From JBECKW01 sp040235505 (lineage in GTDB: Bacteria; Desulfobacterota; Desulfobacteria; Desulfobacterales; JAFDDL01): a stretch of 24,220 nt of DNA. Each line of letters opens with the position of its first letter. Within the stretch, counting starts at the first letter, position 1. Below are positions 9,201-15,577 of this stretch, piece after piece. The translations under genes were made by a program, and so were the position numbers. Location: NCBI GenBank assembly GCA_040235505.1, contig JBECKW010000102.1, positions 1-24,220 on the forward strand, in the 5' to 3' direction. The notes under the pieces are model-generated. The model had not been told where the DNA came from. It worked only from the letters and a program-made list of their open reading frames with translations, and searched no databases.

Positions 9201-10693
9201 TGGATGGCGTTTTTGATGTCCGAGGAAATGAAGGCGGCGCATTGGTCACTGAAGTTGGGAGGGCTGCCGCTGGTGACGGCCATGGCCTCGATGTCCTGCA
9301 TTTGAATGCCGAGGGTCTCCAGGGCCGATTCTTCCAGGAACGAGCCGGTCCCGGCGCTGCAGGCTTCGTTCATGGCGTAATCGGAGGGCACCGCGTTGGT
9401 GATCAGGGTGTATTTGGCATCCTGCCCTCCGATTTCAAAGAGGGTGTCCACATCCGGATCAAAATAGGTGGCGGCCGTGGCATGGGCGATGATCTCGTTC
9501 ACGATGCCGTCGGTCAGGGCATGGAGTCCCGCAATCTGCCGGCCGGAACCGCAAACCCCCAGACCGGTGATGGATATCCGGTCGGGGGATGTATATCGAG
9601 TCACCTGCTCGAGCAGCGAGCGGTAGCAATTGCGAGAGGCTCCCACCGGATCTCCGTTGGTGCGAAGGTAAACCGAAGCCAGAAGCGTATTGTCCTCCTG
9701 TCGGATGAGAACCGCCTTGGTGGTGGTGGAGCCCACATCGAGCCCGAGAACGCAGACGTCCCCGGGTTGGATGGTGCCCCGGTGCATCTGTTTGAACTCA
9801 ACCGCCTTTTCGGCATCCCTCAGGGGCGGCAGCACGGCAAAGGAGGATCTGCCCCGGGCAAACAGTTTCGATTTTTCCGGGCAGGGGAGGGTATCGTGGG
9901 ACATGGCCCAGAGCGCCGCCCCCAGCGCTTCGAAGCAGTCCGCATGGTCCGGCACGATGAGGGGCCGGATTTCAGCATCGAGGTAGGTCCTCATCATGCG
10001 GTTATGAACAGTGCCGCCGGTGAGCATGATGCCACTGTGGGGGACCTTACTTAATAAGCCCAGGATTCGGTCGGCCATCATTCTTGAAAGGCCGGCGGCG
10101 ACCCGGATTTTCGGAACGCCCTTGTTGGTGGCATGGGTGCAGTCGGATTTACAGAACACGGAACAGCGGCCGGACACCTGGTAGGGAGGGTCGGTAACGG
10201 ATTGGGCCGCCGCCTCGTCCAGGGACATATTCAGCCGGCGAAGCTGCTGGACAAAAAACTCTCCCGTGCCGGAGGCGCAACGGTTTCCCGTGAGAACGTT
10301 GGTGATACGGCCGGACGGGTTCAGCACGTAAACCATGAAAGTTTCCCCACCGGCCGAAATGACGGCGGGGCATTCCACCCCGTCCGGTTTTAAAAACCGA
10401 TAGGCGCATTCCACCGCTTCCGGTTCTGCGATGGTGGAAAGGTTGACAAGTTCCCGGAACTTCCGGCCCGTGCATGCAATCCGGTCGACGGTTTCAAGAT
10501 CCACCCGGTCCAATACGTTCAGAAACGCCTGCCGGGGGTTGCCGCCATGGGCGATGCGCCATGTCCCGACAACCCGGGGGCGGGTCGGCGTGTTTCGTTC
10601 GATATCCGTTTTGTCTGAGGAAGTCTTTAAAAGCGCCATGGAAATGGTGGCGGCGCCGAGGCAGACTCCGAGTGTGCTGAACTCCCTGGCCAT
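6290..10693 (-). CDS. Large acyl-CoA dehydratase activase (BadF/HgdC ATPase fusion)
   Basis: This 1,467-residue protein joins two BcrAD/BadF/HgdC-type ATPase domains to a DUF2229-like segment and a C-terminal region resembling 2-hydroxyacyl-CoA dehydratase subunits. Domain 1 (about 1-270) is divergent at its first phosphate loop (GVCLGAATIS) but keeps CASGTGEF (C139) and GRCSVF (C177). Domain 2 starts near 312 with the classical LGLDVGSTTTKAV and has GGQDAKY, CSAGTGSFLEE (C445) and DQCAAFIS (C485). In HgdC the two matching cysteines per subunit hold one [4Fe-4S] cluster between two subunits, so here one chain could build the whole site. Family role: ATP-driven electron injection into a radical dehydratase or reductase. 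ATG 10693 follows AGGAAAA; an upstream extension looks non-coding. The last residues (RRSEVRGQRSK then AG) are encoded by a heptamer array. Confidence 0.88.
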   Translation of the reverse strand: MAREFSTLGVCLGAATISMALLKTSSDKTDIERNTPTRPRVVGTWRIAHGGNPRQAFLNVLDRVDLETVDRIACTGRKFRELVNLSTIAEPEAVECAYRFLKPDGVECPAVISAGGETFMVYVLNPSGRITNVLTGNRCASGTGEFFVQQLRRLNMSLDEAAAQSVTDPPYQVSGRCSVFCKSDCTHATNKGVPKIRVAAGLSRMMADRILGLLSKVPHSGIMLTGGTVHNRMMRTYLDAEIRPLIVPDHADCFEALGAALWAMSHDTLPCPEKSKLFARGRSSFAVLPPLRDAEKAVEFKQMHRGTIQPGDVCVLGLDVGSTTTKAVLIRQEDNTLLASVYLRTNGDPVGASRNCYRSLLEQVTRYTSPDRISITGLGVCGSGRQIAGLHALTDGIVNEIIAHATAATYFDPDVDTLFEIGGQDAKYTLITNAVPSDYAMNEACSAGTGSFLEESALETLGIQMQDIEAMAVTSGSPPNFSDQCAAFISSDIKNAIHDGLEREDIVAGLVYSICMNYTNRVKGNRPVGRKIFMQGGVCYNRAVPLAMAALVGKPIIVPPEPGLMGAFGAALEAKNRIRKGRLDSGNFNLQALADRPVTYGKSFTCKGGREGCDRRCEIAMVHLDGEKYPFGGACNRYYNLRHHKGEESTAEDLVRARQTLVFGPETPPREPSGRRVAVNRSYMINTYYPFFDTFFKHLGLSIHLPEKVSPSGMDRCGAAFCYPGELAHGFFHTLLTTASPAPPFLFLPHFKSVPGINGNPNSLLCPLVQSETYYLKSAFGPEIKALERQGTRLLSPLLEMTQGLEAAKPAMLDVAAAVGAGFRQGRKAFDEAVAAQKRFTEALKSRGRQVLADLSASPGKMAVVVFGRAYNAFAPEAHMGIPGKFATRGIPVIPFDALDFEDEPTKRHMYWGIGRQILQAARLVRKHPRLFGVYVTNFSCGPDSFLLGYFRQIMGRKPSLTLELDSHTADAGLETRVEAFLDIISAYGRETVKKSEPADTGEAPLARLAVRNTIPMIETASGKRIPLNDPRVTVLVPSMGKLSTEAVAAAFKSGGLHAVAHPPADENVLKLGRAHTTCKECLPLILTTGTLLSYLRHRKRPDEIVAYFMATTSGPCRFGQYAIFMEDLIRRHRIPDVAMFSLNSEDGYHGLESGAEQRIWWGLVISDILEDIRTMLLANAEDVPGALAAFEGIWQDVLGLLERGSWKSLQAGLESAGRRLGQIPLKRPPETVPVVGLVGEIFVRRDGLSRQWLTERLAERGIASVCAPIGEWVHYCDYLVHHNLVDNPLSLVRKSKHRFRSYFKKQFENRIRTLLGISGLVPAHPEHIDSIIDAARPYISPSLTGEAILTVGTSLTQVADHCCGIICIGPFGCMPSRIAEAILSETMTVKNRASIPSGNGRLRSILSNVDDLPFLAIESDGSPFPHLIHAKLEAFCLRALRLHERMMGAVAGGRRSEVRGQRSKAG
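6303..6344. repeat. Heptamer array (GACCTCT family) inside activase 3' end
   Basis: Six 7-bp units in strict register: GACCTCT, GACCCCT, GACTTCT, GACCTCC, GGCCTCC, GGCCACG. It belongs to the same family as 15436-15491. Read on the minus strand it is open in all frames and encodes the RSEVRGQ-type tail of the activase. Confidence 0.85.
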
Positions 10694-10851
10694 GTATCTT
10701 TTCCTGTCTCCGATTCCGAGTGGGCAACTTAAAGCATTTAGATTACGGCTTGTGGAGATATGTAAAAGTATTCTACTATCATGAATTGCCGGTTTGCAAC
10801 AGGATTGTGCCACTGCGGCATGTATCCAGGAATATACTTGACAACCTTTTA
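10694..10851. promoter_or_regulatory. Divergent promoter region of activase and MFS genes
   Basis: This 158-bp AT-rich spacer separates two divergent start codons and should contain both promoters. TTGACA at about 10838 is too close to the MFS start to serve a leadered mRNA. No reliable promoter pair or operator could be assigned by eye. Confidence 0.4.
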
Positions 10852-12039
10852 ATGACGAAAATCAACATGAATGCAGTAGACAAAGCAAATATCAAAATCC
10901 TTTTCGCCCTGACCCTGGTTCATTTTACAGGCGATTTTTATTCATCGTTCATCACACCCCTCTACCCCCTGTTTATCGAGAAAATGGACCTTTCACTGGC
11001 CCAGATCGGGATTATCACAGGCGTGGTGCGGCTGCTGGCCTTTATCGTTCAGCCGTCGGTGGGCTACCTGGCCGACCGCTATACCACCCGGAAATTTATC
11101 CTGCTGGGAGTGCTCATGCCCGTGGTGTTCATCCCCCTGTCCGGCATAACCACCGGTTTCTGGATGCTTCTGGCGGTGGTGGCCCTGGGGTCCTTCGGCT
11201 CCTCCATGTTCCATCCGTCGGTGGCCGGAATGGTGCCCGTGTATTCCGGCAGGAACCTCGGGTTCGCCATGTCTGTTTTCAACACGGGCGGGACGCTCGC
11301 CTTCGGAGTGGGGCCGATCTTTATAACCTGGTATGCCGAGCGATTCGGGCTGGAAGCAATGCCCTTTGCAATGATATTCGGTCTTCTGGTGGTCGTCTAT
11401 CTCTATCGGGTCGTGCCAAAACCCATCAGCGAGGGAATGCGGCGCCTGGGATTTTTCGGGTCGATTCGGGAAGCTCTCGGAGATGCCTGGAAGGTGATCA
11501 CCCTCATCTGGGTGGTGATGGTGCTTCGGGCCATTGTCGGCCAGTCGTTCATGACCTTTATGTCGGAATTGTATGTACGGCGAGGTTTTTCCATCTTTTC
11601 CGCGGGTGTAATTTTTTCGCTTTTCGTCATGGCCGGAACCCTCAGCGGACTGGCGGCGGGACATATTTCCGACCGCATCGGGTTTAAACCGGTGTTTATG
11701 ATCGTTCATGTGCTGATGGCACCGGTGCTCATTCTCTTTTTAAGGCTTCAGGGCGCCTGGGTTTATGTCGGGGCCGCTGCTGCCGGTGCCCTGGTACTGG
11801 CGACCCTTCCCCTGGGGGTGGCCATGGCCCAGAGCCTGGCGCCGAAGGGGCGATCCATGGTGGCAAGTCTCATGATGGGGTTTGCCTTCGGTCTGGGGGG
11901 TGCCGTTTCTCCCCTGGTGGGAAAACTCGCGGACATGTATTCCATCCAGAGCGTTCTGACCGGCACCGCGTTTCTGGCCGTGGTGACCCTGCCGGTGATC
12001 GCGCTGTTTCCGGGGAAGGTCAATCGTCGAGGGGTTTGA
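10852..12039 (+). CDS. MFS transporter, fosmidomycin-resistance (Fsr)-like
   Basis: The 395-residue protein is almost wholly hydrophobic, with about twelve transmembrane segments in two halves joined by a charged loop near VPKPISEGMRRLGFFGSIRE. The first half has LVHFTGDFYSSFITPLYPLF, the loop motif GYLADRYTTRKF typical of major facilitator proteins, and GSFGSSMFHPSVAGMV. The second half repeats the loop as GHISDRIGFKPVF. The N-terminal HF.DF..S..TPLYPLF pattern is what I recall of Fsr-type exporters. The substrate in this organism is not known. The start is uncertain: ATG 10852 or ATG 10867, neither with a clear ribosome binding site; a GTG at 10720 would add 44 residues that look non-coding. 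It is followed by a repeat array and the cupin gene. Confidence 0.82.
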   Translation: MTKINMNAVDKANIKILFALTLVHFTGDFYSSFITPLYPLFIEKMDLSLAQIGIITGVVRLLAFIVQPSVGYLADRYTTRKFILLGVLMPVVFIPLSGITTGFWMLLAVVALGSFGSSMFHPSVAGMVPVYSGRNLGFAMSVFNTGGTLAFGVGPIFITWYAERFGLEAMPFAMIFGLLVVVYLYRVVPKPISEGMRRLGFFGSIREALGDAWKVITLIWVVMVLRAIVGQSFMTFMSELYVRRGFSIFSAGVIFSLFVMAGTLSGLAAGHISDRIGFKPVFMIVHVLMAPVLILFLRLQGAWVYVGAAAAGALVLATLPLGVAMAQSLAPKGRSMVASLMMGFAFGLGGAVSPLVGKLADMYSIQSVLTGTAFLAVVTLPVIALFPGKVNRRGV

Positions 12040-12040
12040 T

Positions 12041-12079
12041 TATGGGTCCTATAGGTCGTATAAGACCCATAAGACCTAT
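12041..12079 (+). repeat. Nonamer array with interleaved inverted repeats
   Basis: Four 9-bp units plus a partial one: TATGGGTCC, TATAGGTCG, TATAAGACC, CATAAGACC, TAT. The first two and last two units are in opposing sense, giving perfect dyads: TATGGGTC (12041-12048) with GACCCATA (12064-12071), and ATAGGTC (12051-12057) with GACCTAT (12073-12079). These pairings cross and are mutually exclusive as simple hairpins. The array starts 2 bp after the MFS stop. Confidence 0.8.
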
Positions 12080-12132
12080 TGACGGCAGATAAAGGTCCCG
12101 CAACCGGTTTAAGAAAAAAAGGAGAAAACGCT

Positions 12133-12483
12133 ATGAAAATTACCAGGCTTCAGGATCTTGAAAAAATAACTGTCACCATGGATGATGCCAAAAACGCCTT
12201 CAAGCAGGTGCCGATTTCAGCAAAGGACGGCTCTCCGAATTTCTCCTTCCGGGTGTTTACGGTGGGGCCGGAAGGACACACCCCCTATCACTCCCACGAT
12301 TTTGAGCATCTGAATTATGTGATCAGTGGGCAGGGAGTTTTAGTGGACGGGAACGGTGGCACCCGTGGCATAAATGCGGGAGAATTTGCATTGGTCCTGC
12401 CGGGGGAAAAACACCAGTACCGGAACACATCGGCAACAGATCCTTTTGTCATTATCTGCGCCGTTCCAAAGGCTTACGAATAG
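12133..12483 (+). CDS. Small cupin-domain protein
   Basis: This 116-residue single-domain cupin forms one beta-barrel. Cupin motif 1 is GHTPYHSHDFEHLNYVISG with the metal-ligand pattern H-x-H-x3-E, and motif 2 is LPGEKHQYRN with the last histidine. A metal-binding, possibly sugar- or small-molecule-binding or enzymatic role fits, but the reaction is unknown. ATG 12133 is chosen because AAAGGAG lies just upstream at about 12117-12123. An upstream in-frame TTG at 12079 would start inside the repeat array. The downstream methyltransferase gene begins 11 bp after its stop, so the two are probably cotranscribed. Confidence 0.82.
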   Translation: MKITRLQDLEKITVTMDDAKNAFKQVPISAKDGSPNFSFRVFTVGPEGHTPYHSHDFEHLNYVISGQGVLVDGNGGTRGINAGEFALVLPGEKHQYRNTSATDPFVIICAVPKAYE

Positions 12484-12493
12484 GGGAGCACCA

Positions 12494-13048
12494 ATGGTTT
12501 CCAGGGAAATGCGAAGGCGAATGAAGCTCGAGCGGATCAACATGCTGAAACGTTTCGAGCGCCATAAACGGAAAAACATGTTGGCCACCCCCGGCGTTCA
12601 TCCCTTCATCGTTGTCCTGGACGGTCTCAAGCCGAACTTCAATATCGGAAAGATTTTCCGCAGCGCCGAGGCCTTTGGCGCCCACGAAGTGCATCTCATC
12701 GGCACCGATTTTTTCGATCCGGCCCCCGCCGTGGGGGCATTCAAGTGGGTGCCGGCCCGGTTTCACGATATCTTTGAGTCCTGCCACCGCGATTTATCGG
12801 AACGGGGTTACCGGATGTTCACTCTGGAGCCGGAGGATGGGAGTTCACTTTCGGGCACCCCTCTTCCCGAGAAGAGCGCCTTTATATTCGGCCACGAGGA
12901 GTTCGGACTCAGTTTCGACAAAAACGACTACGAAGGCATCGAGGCACTTCAGATCCCCCAGTTCGGAAGATCCCAGAGTCTGAACGTCAGCGTGGCGGCG
13001 TCCATCGTCATGTACGAATACATCCGGCAGCACGGCGAAAAGGGATAG
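12494..13048 (+). CDS. SpoU/TrmH-family RNA 2'-O-methyltransferase
   Basis: The 184-residue protein shows the three SPOUT (trefoil-knot) motifs: motif 1 PNFNIGKIFRSAEAFG with Asn50 and the catalytic-type Arg56, motif 2 IFGHEEFGLS, and motif 3 IPQFGRSQSLNVSVAASIVM. It should methylate a ribose 2'-OH in tRNA or rRNA with SAM, working as a dimer. The basic N-terminus (MVSREMRRRMKLER) is short and there is no separate N-terminal RNA-binding domain, so it resembles compact TrmH/TrmL-type enzymes. The target nucleotide cannot be predicted. ATG 12494 has AGGGGAG (12482-12488), which overlaps the stop of the cupin gene. It converges with the SMUG1-like gene, with 5 bp between stops. Confidence 0.87.
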   Translation: MVSREMRRRMKLERINMLKRFERHKRKNMLATPGVHPFIVVLDGLKPNFNIGKIFRSAEAFGAHEVHLIGTDFFDPAPAVGAFKWVPARFHDIFESCHRDLSERGYRMFTLEPEDGSSLSGTPLPEKSAFIFGHEEFGLSFDKNDYEGIEALQIPQFGRSQSLNVSVAASIVMYEYIRQHGEKG

Positions 13049-13053
13049 CTTTT

Positions 13054-13761
13054 CTAAAGGATGCCCAGGTCGGAGAGCTCCTTTTCAGCCACACTTTCCC
13101 ACCCGCGATTGGCTTTCGGGTTGGCCGGGCTGGGGTGGGTGATGCTGCCGACGGCAATCCCGAGTCCTTCGAGCGCGATTTCGGCCCGGGTCCGGGCGAA
13201 ATTGCCCACTCCCAGAACGAACCGTGGATTGAAGCATTCCACGGTTCGGCGAAGCGCCCGGTCGCAGGCTGAAAAGAGCGGGGCTTTTTCCGATGCCCGA
13301 AGGGTGTTGGGGGTCCGGTTCTTCCCGCTTTCTTCCATGAAGACGAGGGGGCAGTAATTGAGTATGAAAAAACGGGAAAAAAATGCTTCGGGGGTTTTAA
13401 ATCTCTTTTTCGCCCAGCCCCAGAGCCTCCGGCCGCTTACTTCACTTCTCGGACATGAAAATCCAGTGACGGGTCGCTTGGGGTGCTCAATGGGCGGCGT
13501 GCCCACCGGCGCTTCAATTTTCAGCCAGTCCTTGACCGCGGAGATCTCACCAAAGGGAATGCCGGTCTGGGCCATGCCCCAGGGACCGGGATTCATCCCG
13601 ATGAGAAGTATTTCTCTTTCCACGGCACCGTACTTTTGGAGATACATTTCATAGGGCTTCCGGGCATAGACCAGCGGATTGTAGACGTGGGTCACCGGTG
13701 CACCGAAACGAAGGGTAGAAATGTCTCTGGTGAGTTCGTCGAGTATAGTGGAGTGGTTCAT
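13054..13761 (-). CDS. SMUG1-like single-strand-selective uracil-DNA glycosylase
   Basis: This 235-residue protein should excise uracil and related bases from DNA in base-excision repair. The family signature GMNPGPWGMAQTGIPFG (residues 55-71) contains the catalytic Asn57, and THPSPANPKANRGW (208-221) carries the conserved His209 and the intercalating loop. ILNYCPLVF near 133-141 holds the Asn that recognises the base. These segments match the pattern I recall for animal SMUG1, with Trp61 in place of Phe. ATG 13761 is used; an in-frame TTG at 13797 would begin inside a heptamer array. No clear ribosome binding site precedes ATG 13761. It lies downstream of the GTPase gene on the same strand, with repeats and a hairpin between. 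Confidence 0.88.
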   Translation of the reverse strand: MNHSTILDELTRDISTLRFGAPVTHVYNPLVYARKPYEMYLQKYGAVEREILLIGMNPGPWGMAQTGIPFGEISAVKDWLKIEAPVGTPPIEHPKRPVTGFSCPRSEVSGRRLWGWAKKRFKTPEAFFSRFFILNYCPLVFMEESGKNRTPNTLRASEKAPLFSACDRALRRTVECFNPRFVLGVGNFARTRAEIALEGLGIAVGSITHPSPANPKANRGWESVAEKELSDLGIL

Positions 13762-13770
13762 AATAGCGCG

Positions 13771-13819
13771 GTTTAGGGTTGAGGATTCAAGGTTCAAAGC
13801 TCAAGGTTTCCCGTTGAAT
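13771..13819 (+). repeat. Heptamer array (GTTCAAG family)
   Basis: Seven 7-bp units in register: GTTTAGG, GTTGAGG, ATTCAAG, GTTCAAA, GCTCAAG, GTTTCCC, GTTGAAT. It ends 9 bp upstream of the SMUG1-like start, so it occupies that gene's 5' leader. The unit sequence differs from the other heptamer families in this window. Confidence 0.8.
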
Positions 13820-13834
13820 CGGGACAGTGAAATA

Positions 13835-13872
13835 TTCTCACCGAAGCGTACTTCTGTGAGAAAGCATTTTTT
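13835..13872 (+). terminator. Intrinsic-terminator-like hairpin
   Basis: TTCTCAC (13835-13841) pairs with GTGAGAA (13856-13862), and inside it GAAG pairs with CTTC around a CGTA loop, with one C/T mismatch. On the plus strand a run of six T follows after five bases. On the minus strand, the direction of both flanking genes, only a weak TATTT follows. It may end GTPase transcription poorly or antisense transcription well. Confidence 0.45.
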
Positions 13873-13920
13873 GCATCCCAGCGTCCCCGCATCCCAGCTT
13901 CCCAGCCTCCGGCTCCGCCG
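13873..13920 (+). repeat. Octamer array (GCATCCCA family)
   Basis: Six 8-bp units: GCATCCCA, GCGTCCCC, GCATCCCA, GCTTCCCA, GCCTCCGG, CTCCGCCG. It begins 2 bp beyond the GTPase stop codon and abuts the hairpin at 13835-13872. Confidence 0.8.
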
Positions 13921-13922
13921 GG

Positions 13923-15338
13923 TCACGGGCTGTCGGGGGTGCACACGAGTGGTTCCTCCGATGCATCCTCGTCCTCGTCCGGCTGGCGGCTTTTCCGGAT
14001 TTTCGAGAAATATTTTTTCAACTCTTCGTTGCTGAAGCGCTCGATGAGTGTGAGATTTTTCTGATGTGAATAAAATAGAGAACGGAAATTTGCTTTTTTT
14101 ATAAGCGCCGTCACCCTGTCTTTAATCCGCATCCAGGTGTTAAGATGGAAGTCCGTTTCAAGCCTTGTCAGTTGTTCCGGGTCCTGGAGACATTTTTTAA
14201 CGTACCGGGGGAAGCTCCATTTGACGAACAGGAGAATCGCCGACACCATGGCGGCCAGAAATCCGACAGCCGGGATGATCAACTGGGGAAGCGCAACACC
14301 GCCGGAAAGAAGCGAGGGGATCATCGCCTTCTCGGGCGTGCCCATAATCGAAAAAGCGAGGAGGTCCAGAAAGAGAAAAAGGATGATACCTGCCAGAAAG
14401 CCGCTTTTAAGGCTTTTTTTAAATCGGCGACGGCCTGTTTTGGCAAATCGCTGCATGGCCTCCACCGATAGCTTCAGTTCAAAAAGCTTACGGTCCACCA
14501 GGTGCAGAATATGGCTGATTTTCAGCTCGGGGGCTTCCAGTATTTTTTTCTTGAGTTCGTTTCGCTCGTCGATCCAGGTGTCCCCGACACTGGCGTGCCG
14601 GGATGCCGACGGGGCAAAGGTGAGAAATACCCGCGGGATATCCTTGCGGCCGGTCATCTGGGAGAGATTCCAGCAAAGGGTTCCGTAGGATCGGATGAGA
14701 TCCCCCGGCGTATCGCACTCGTCCACACGGCTCATGACAAAGACCACGCGGTCTTCTTCGGAGGTGACCGGGAGGGTGTTTCGGATGGTGGTGTAGGTTT
14801 CCTTGATCGTGCCCGCCTTATGCGGGTCGAACATGAGTACTACGAGGTCGGCTAACCTTGCGAATTCGCCCACCACGCCGTCGTAATTATAGCCCCGTCC
14901 CTTTTCGGTCACCGAGTCGAGCATCCCGGGGGTATCGACAATGGCAAGATTTTCAAGGATCGAAAGGTCCAGTTGTTTCATCTGGAAATGGGATATCAGC
15001 CGGTCGCCGTAGGATTTCATCACGGCAAAAGGCAGGCCGTCGTCATTGACGAGGGTTGCGCCGGGAATGATTCCCTCGGCTTCCCCCGGTTCCGGTGCCG
15101 TCAGTACCGTAAAGGAATCGTCCGTGGGGGCCTGGCCTGTGAGTTGAACGCTTTTCCCCAGAAGCTCGTTGACCAGCGTGCTTTTTCCGGAGGAATAATT
15201 GCCCAGAAGGAGAACGATCGGCTTCCACTTGAGAACCGCCTCGAGATCCCGGGTCTCGAGCCGGTATTCTTCGAGGAGGGGGAAGAGTTTCCCACGGACG
15301 CGCTTCTGAATATCCCGCTGCAGTTTTTGTTTGTTCAT
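13923..15338 (-). CDS. Dynamin/EHD-like membrane-associated GTPase
   Basis: The 471-residue protein has an N-terminal GTPase domain. The P-loop is GNYSSGKST (46-54), the switch threonine lies in APTDDS (Thr71), the G3 motif is DTPGM (135-139), and the G4-like motif SRVD (203-206) stands where NKxD usually lies. FDPHKAGTIKET near 170-181 recalls the corresponding segment of EHD proteins. Helical sequence follows, then two hydrophobic segments (SGFLAGIILFLFLDLLAFSI and LIIPAVGFLAAMVSAILLF) that would anchor it in the membrane, and an acidic tail. Membrane remodelling or tethering is a reasonable family-based inference; the actual role is unknown. ATG 15338 is favoured, with AAGGAG rather far upstream; a TTG at 15371 would add 11 residues. 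A repeat array starts just after the stop. Confidence 0.82.
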   Translation of the reverse strand: MNKQKLQRDIQKRVRGKLFPLLEEYRLETRDLEAVLKWKPIVLLLGNYSSGKSTLVNELLGKSVQLTGQAPTDDSFTVLTAPEPGEAEGIIPGATLVNDDGLPFAVMKSYGDRLISHFQMKQLDLSILENLAIVDTPGMLDSVTEKGRGYNYDGVVGEFARLADLVVLMFDPHKAGTIKETYTTIRNTLPVTSEEDRVVFVMSRVDECDTPGDLIRSYGTLCWNLSQMTGRKDIPRVFLTFAPSASRHASVGDTWIDERNELKKKILEAPELKISHILHLVDRKLFELKLSVEAMQRFAKTGRRRFKKSLKSGFLAGIILFLFLDLLAFSIMGTPEKAMIPSLLSGGVALPQLIIPAVGFLAAMVSAILLFVKWSFPRYVKKCLQDPEQLTRLETDFHLNTWMRIKDRVTALIKKANFRSLFYSHQKNLTLIERFSNEELKKYFSKIRKSRQPDEDEDASEEPLVCTPDSP

Positions 15339-15435
15339 GGAGGTTTCGCAACTCCTTCCAGGTTCTTGCAACTTTTTCGATGCCTAACATATAACAATGA
15401 TTGCGTAATTTCAATGGCTGTTTGTGAGAGGCCGG

Positions 15436-15491
15436 GCTGACCTCTGGCTTCTGACCTCTGATCTCTGATCTCCGACCTCTGGCCTCTGCCT
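15436..15491 (+). repeat. Heptamer array (TCTGACC family)
   Basis: Eight 7-bp units in register: GCTGACC, TCTGGCT, TCTGACC, TCTGATC, TCTGATC, TCCGACC, TCTGGCC, TCTGCCT. It is the same family, in a different register, as 6303-6344. It ends 4 bp before the -24 GG of the sigma-54 promoter. Confidence 0.87.
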
Positions 15492-15493
15492 TT

Positions 15494-15510
15494 CAGGCAC
15501 GGCAATTGCT
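15494..15510 (+). promoter_or_regulatory. Sigma-54 (RpoN) promoter for the NlpC-like gene
   Basis: The sequence CAGGCACGGCAATTGCT carries the -24 GG at 15496-15497 and the -12 GC at 15508-15509, with exactly ten bases between them. It matches TGGCACG-N4-TTGCT except at the T before GG. The predicted transcription start is near 15521, leaving a leader of about 57 nt before ATG 15578. Sigma-54 promoters need an activator ATPase; no upstream activator site could be named. Confidence 0.65.
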
Positions 15511-15577
15511 ATCTGACATTGTGGCGCAATGGATGCACAAAGTTAAAATGCAGGTGGGTTGGAAAAGGATCAGAGAC

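Noticed and set aside
8582..10054. Plus-strand frame of 490 codons over the activase
   Set aside because: It is antisense to conserved BadF-type motifs and has no plausible domain.
10770..10835. Possible sigma-54 promoter for the activase (minus strand TGGCAC then TTGCAA)
   Set aside because: The bases between GG and GC number twelve, not ten; RpoN promoters do not tolerate this spacing.
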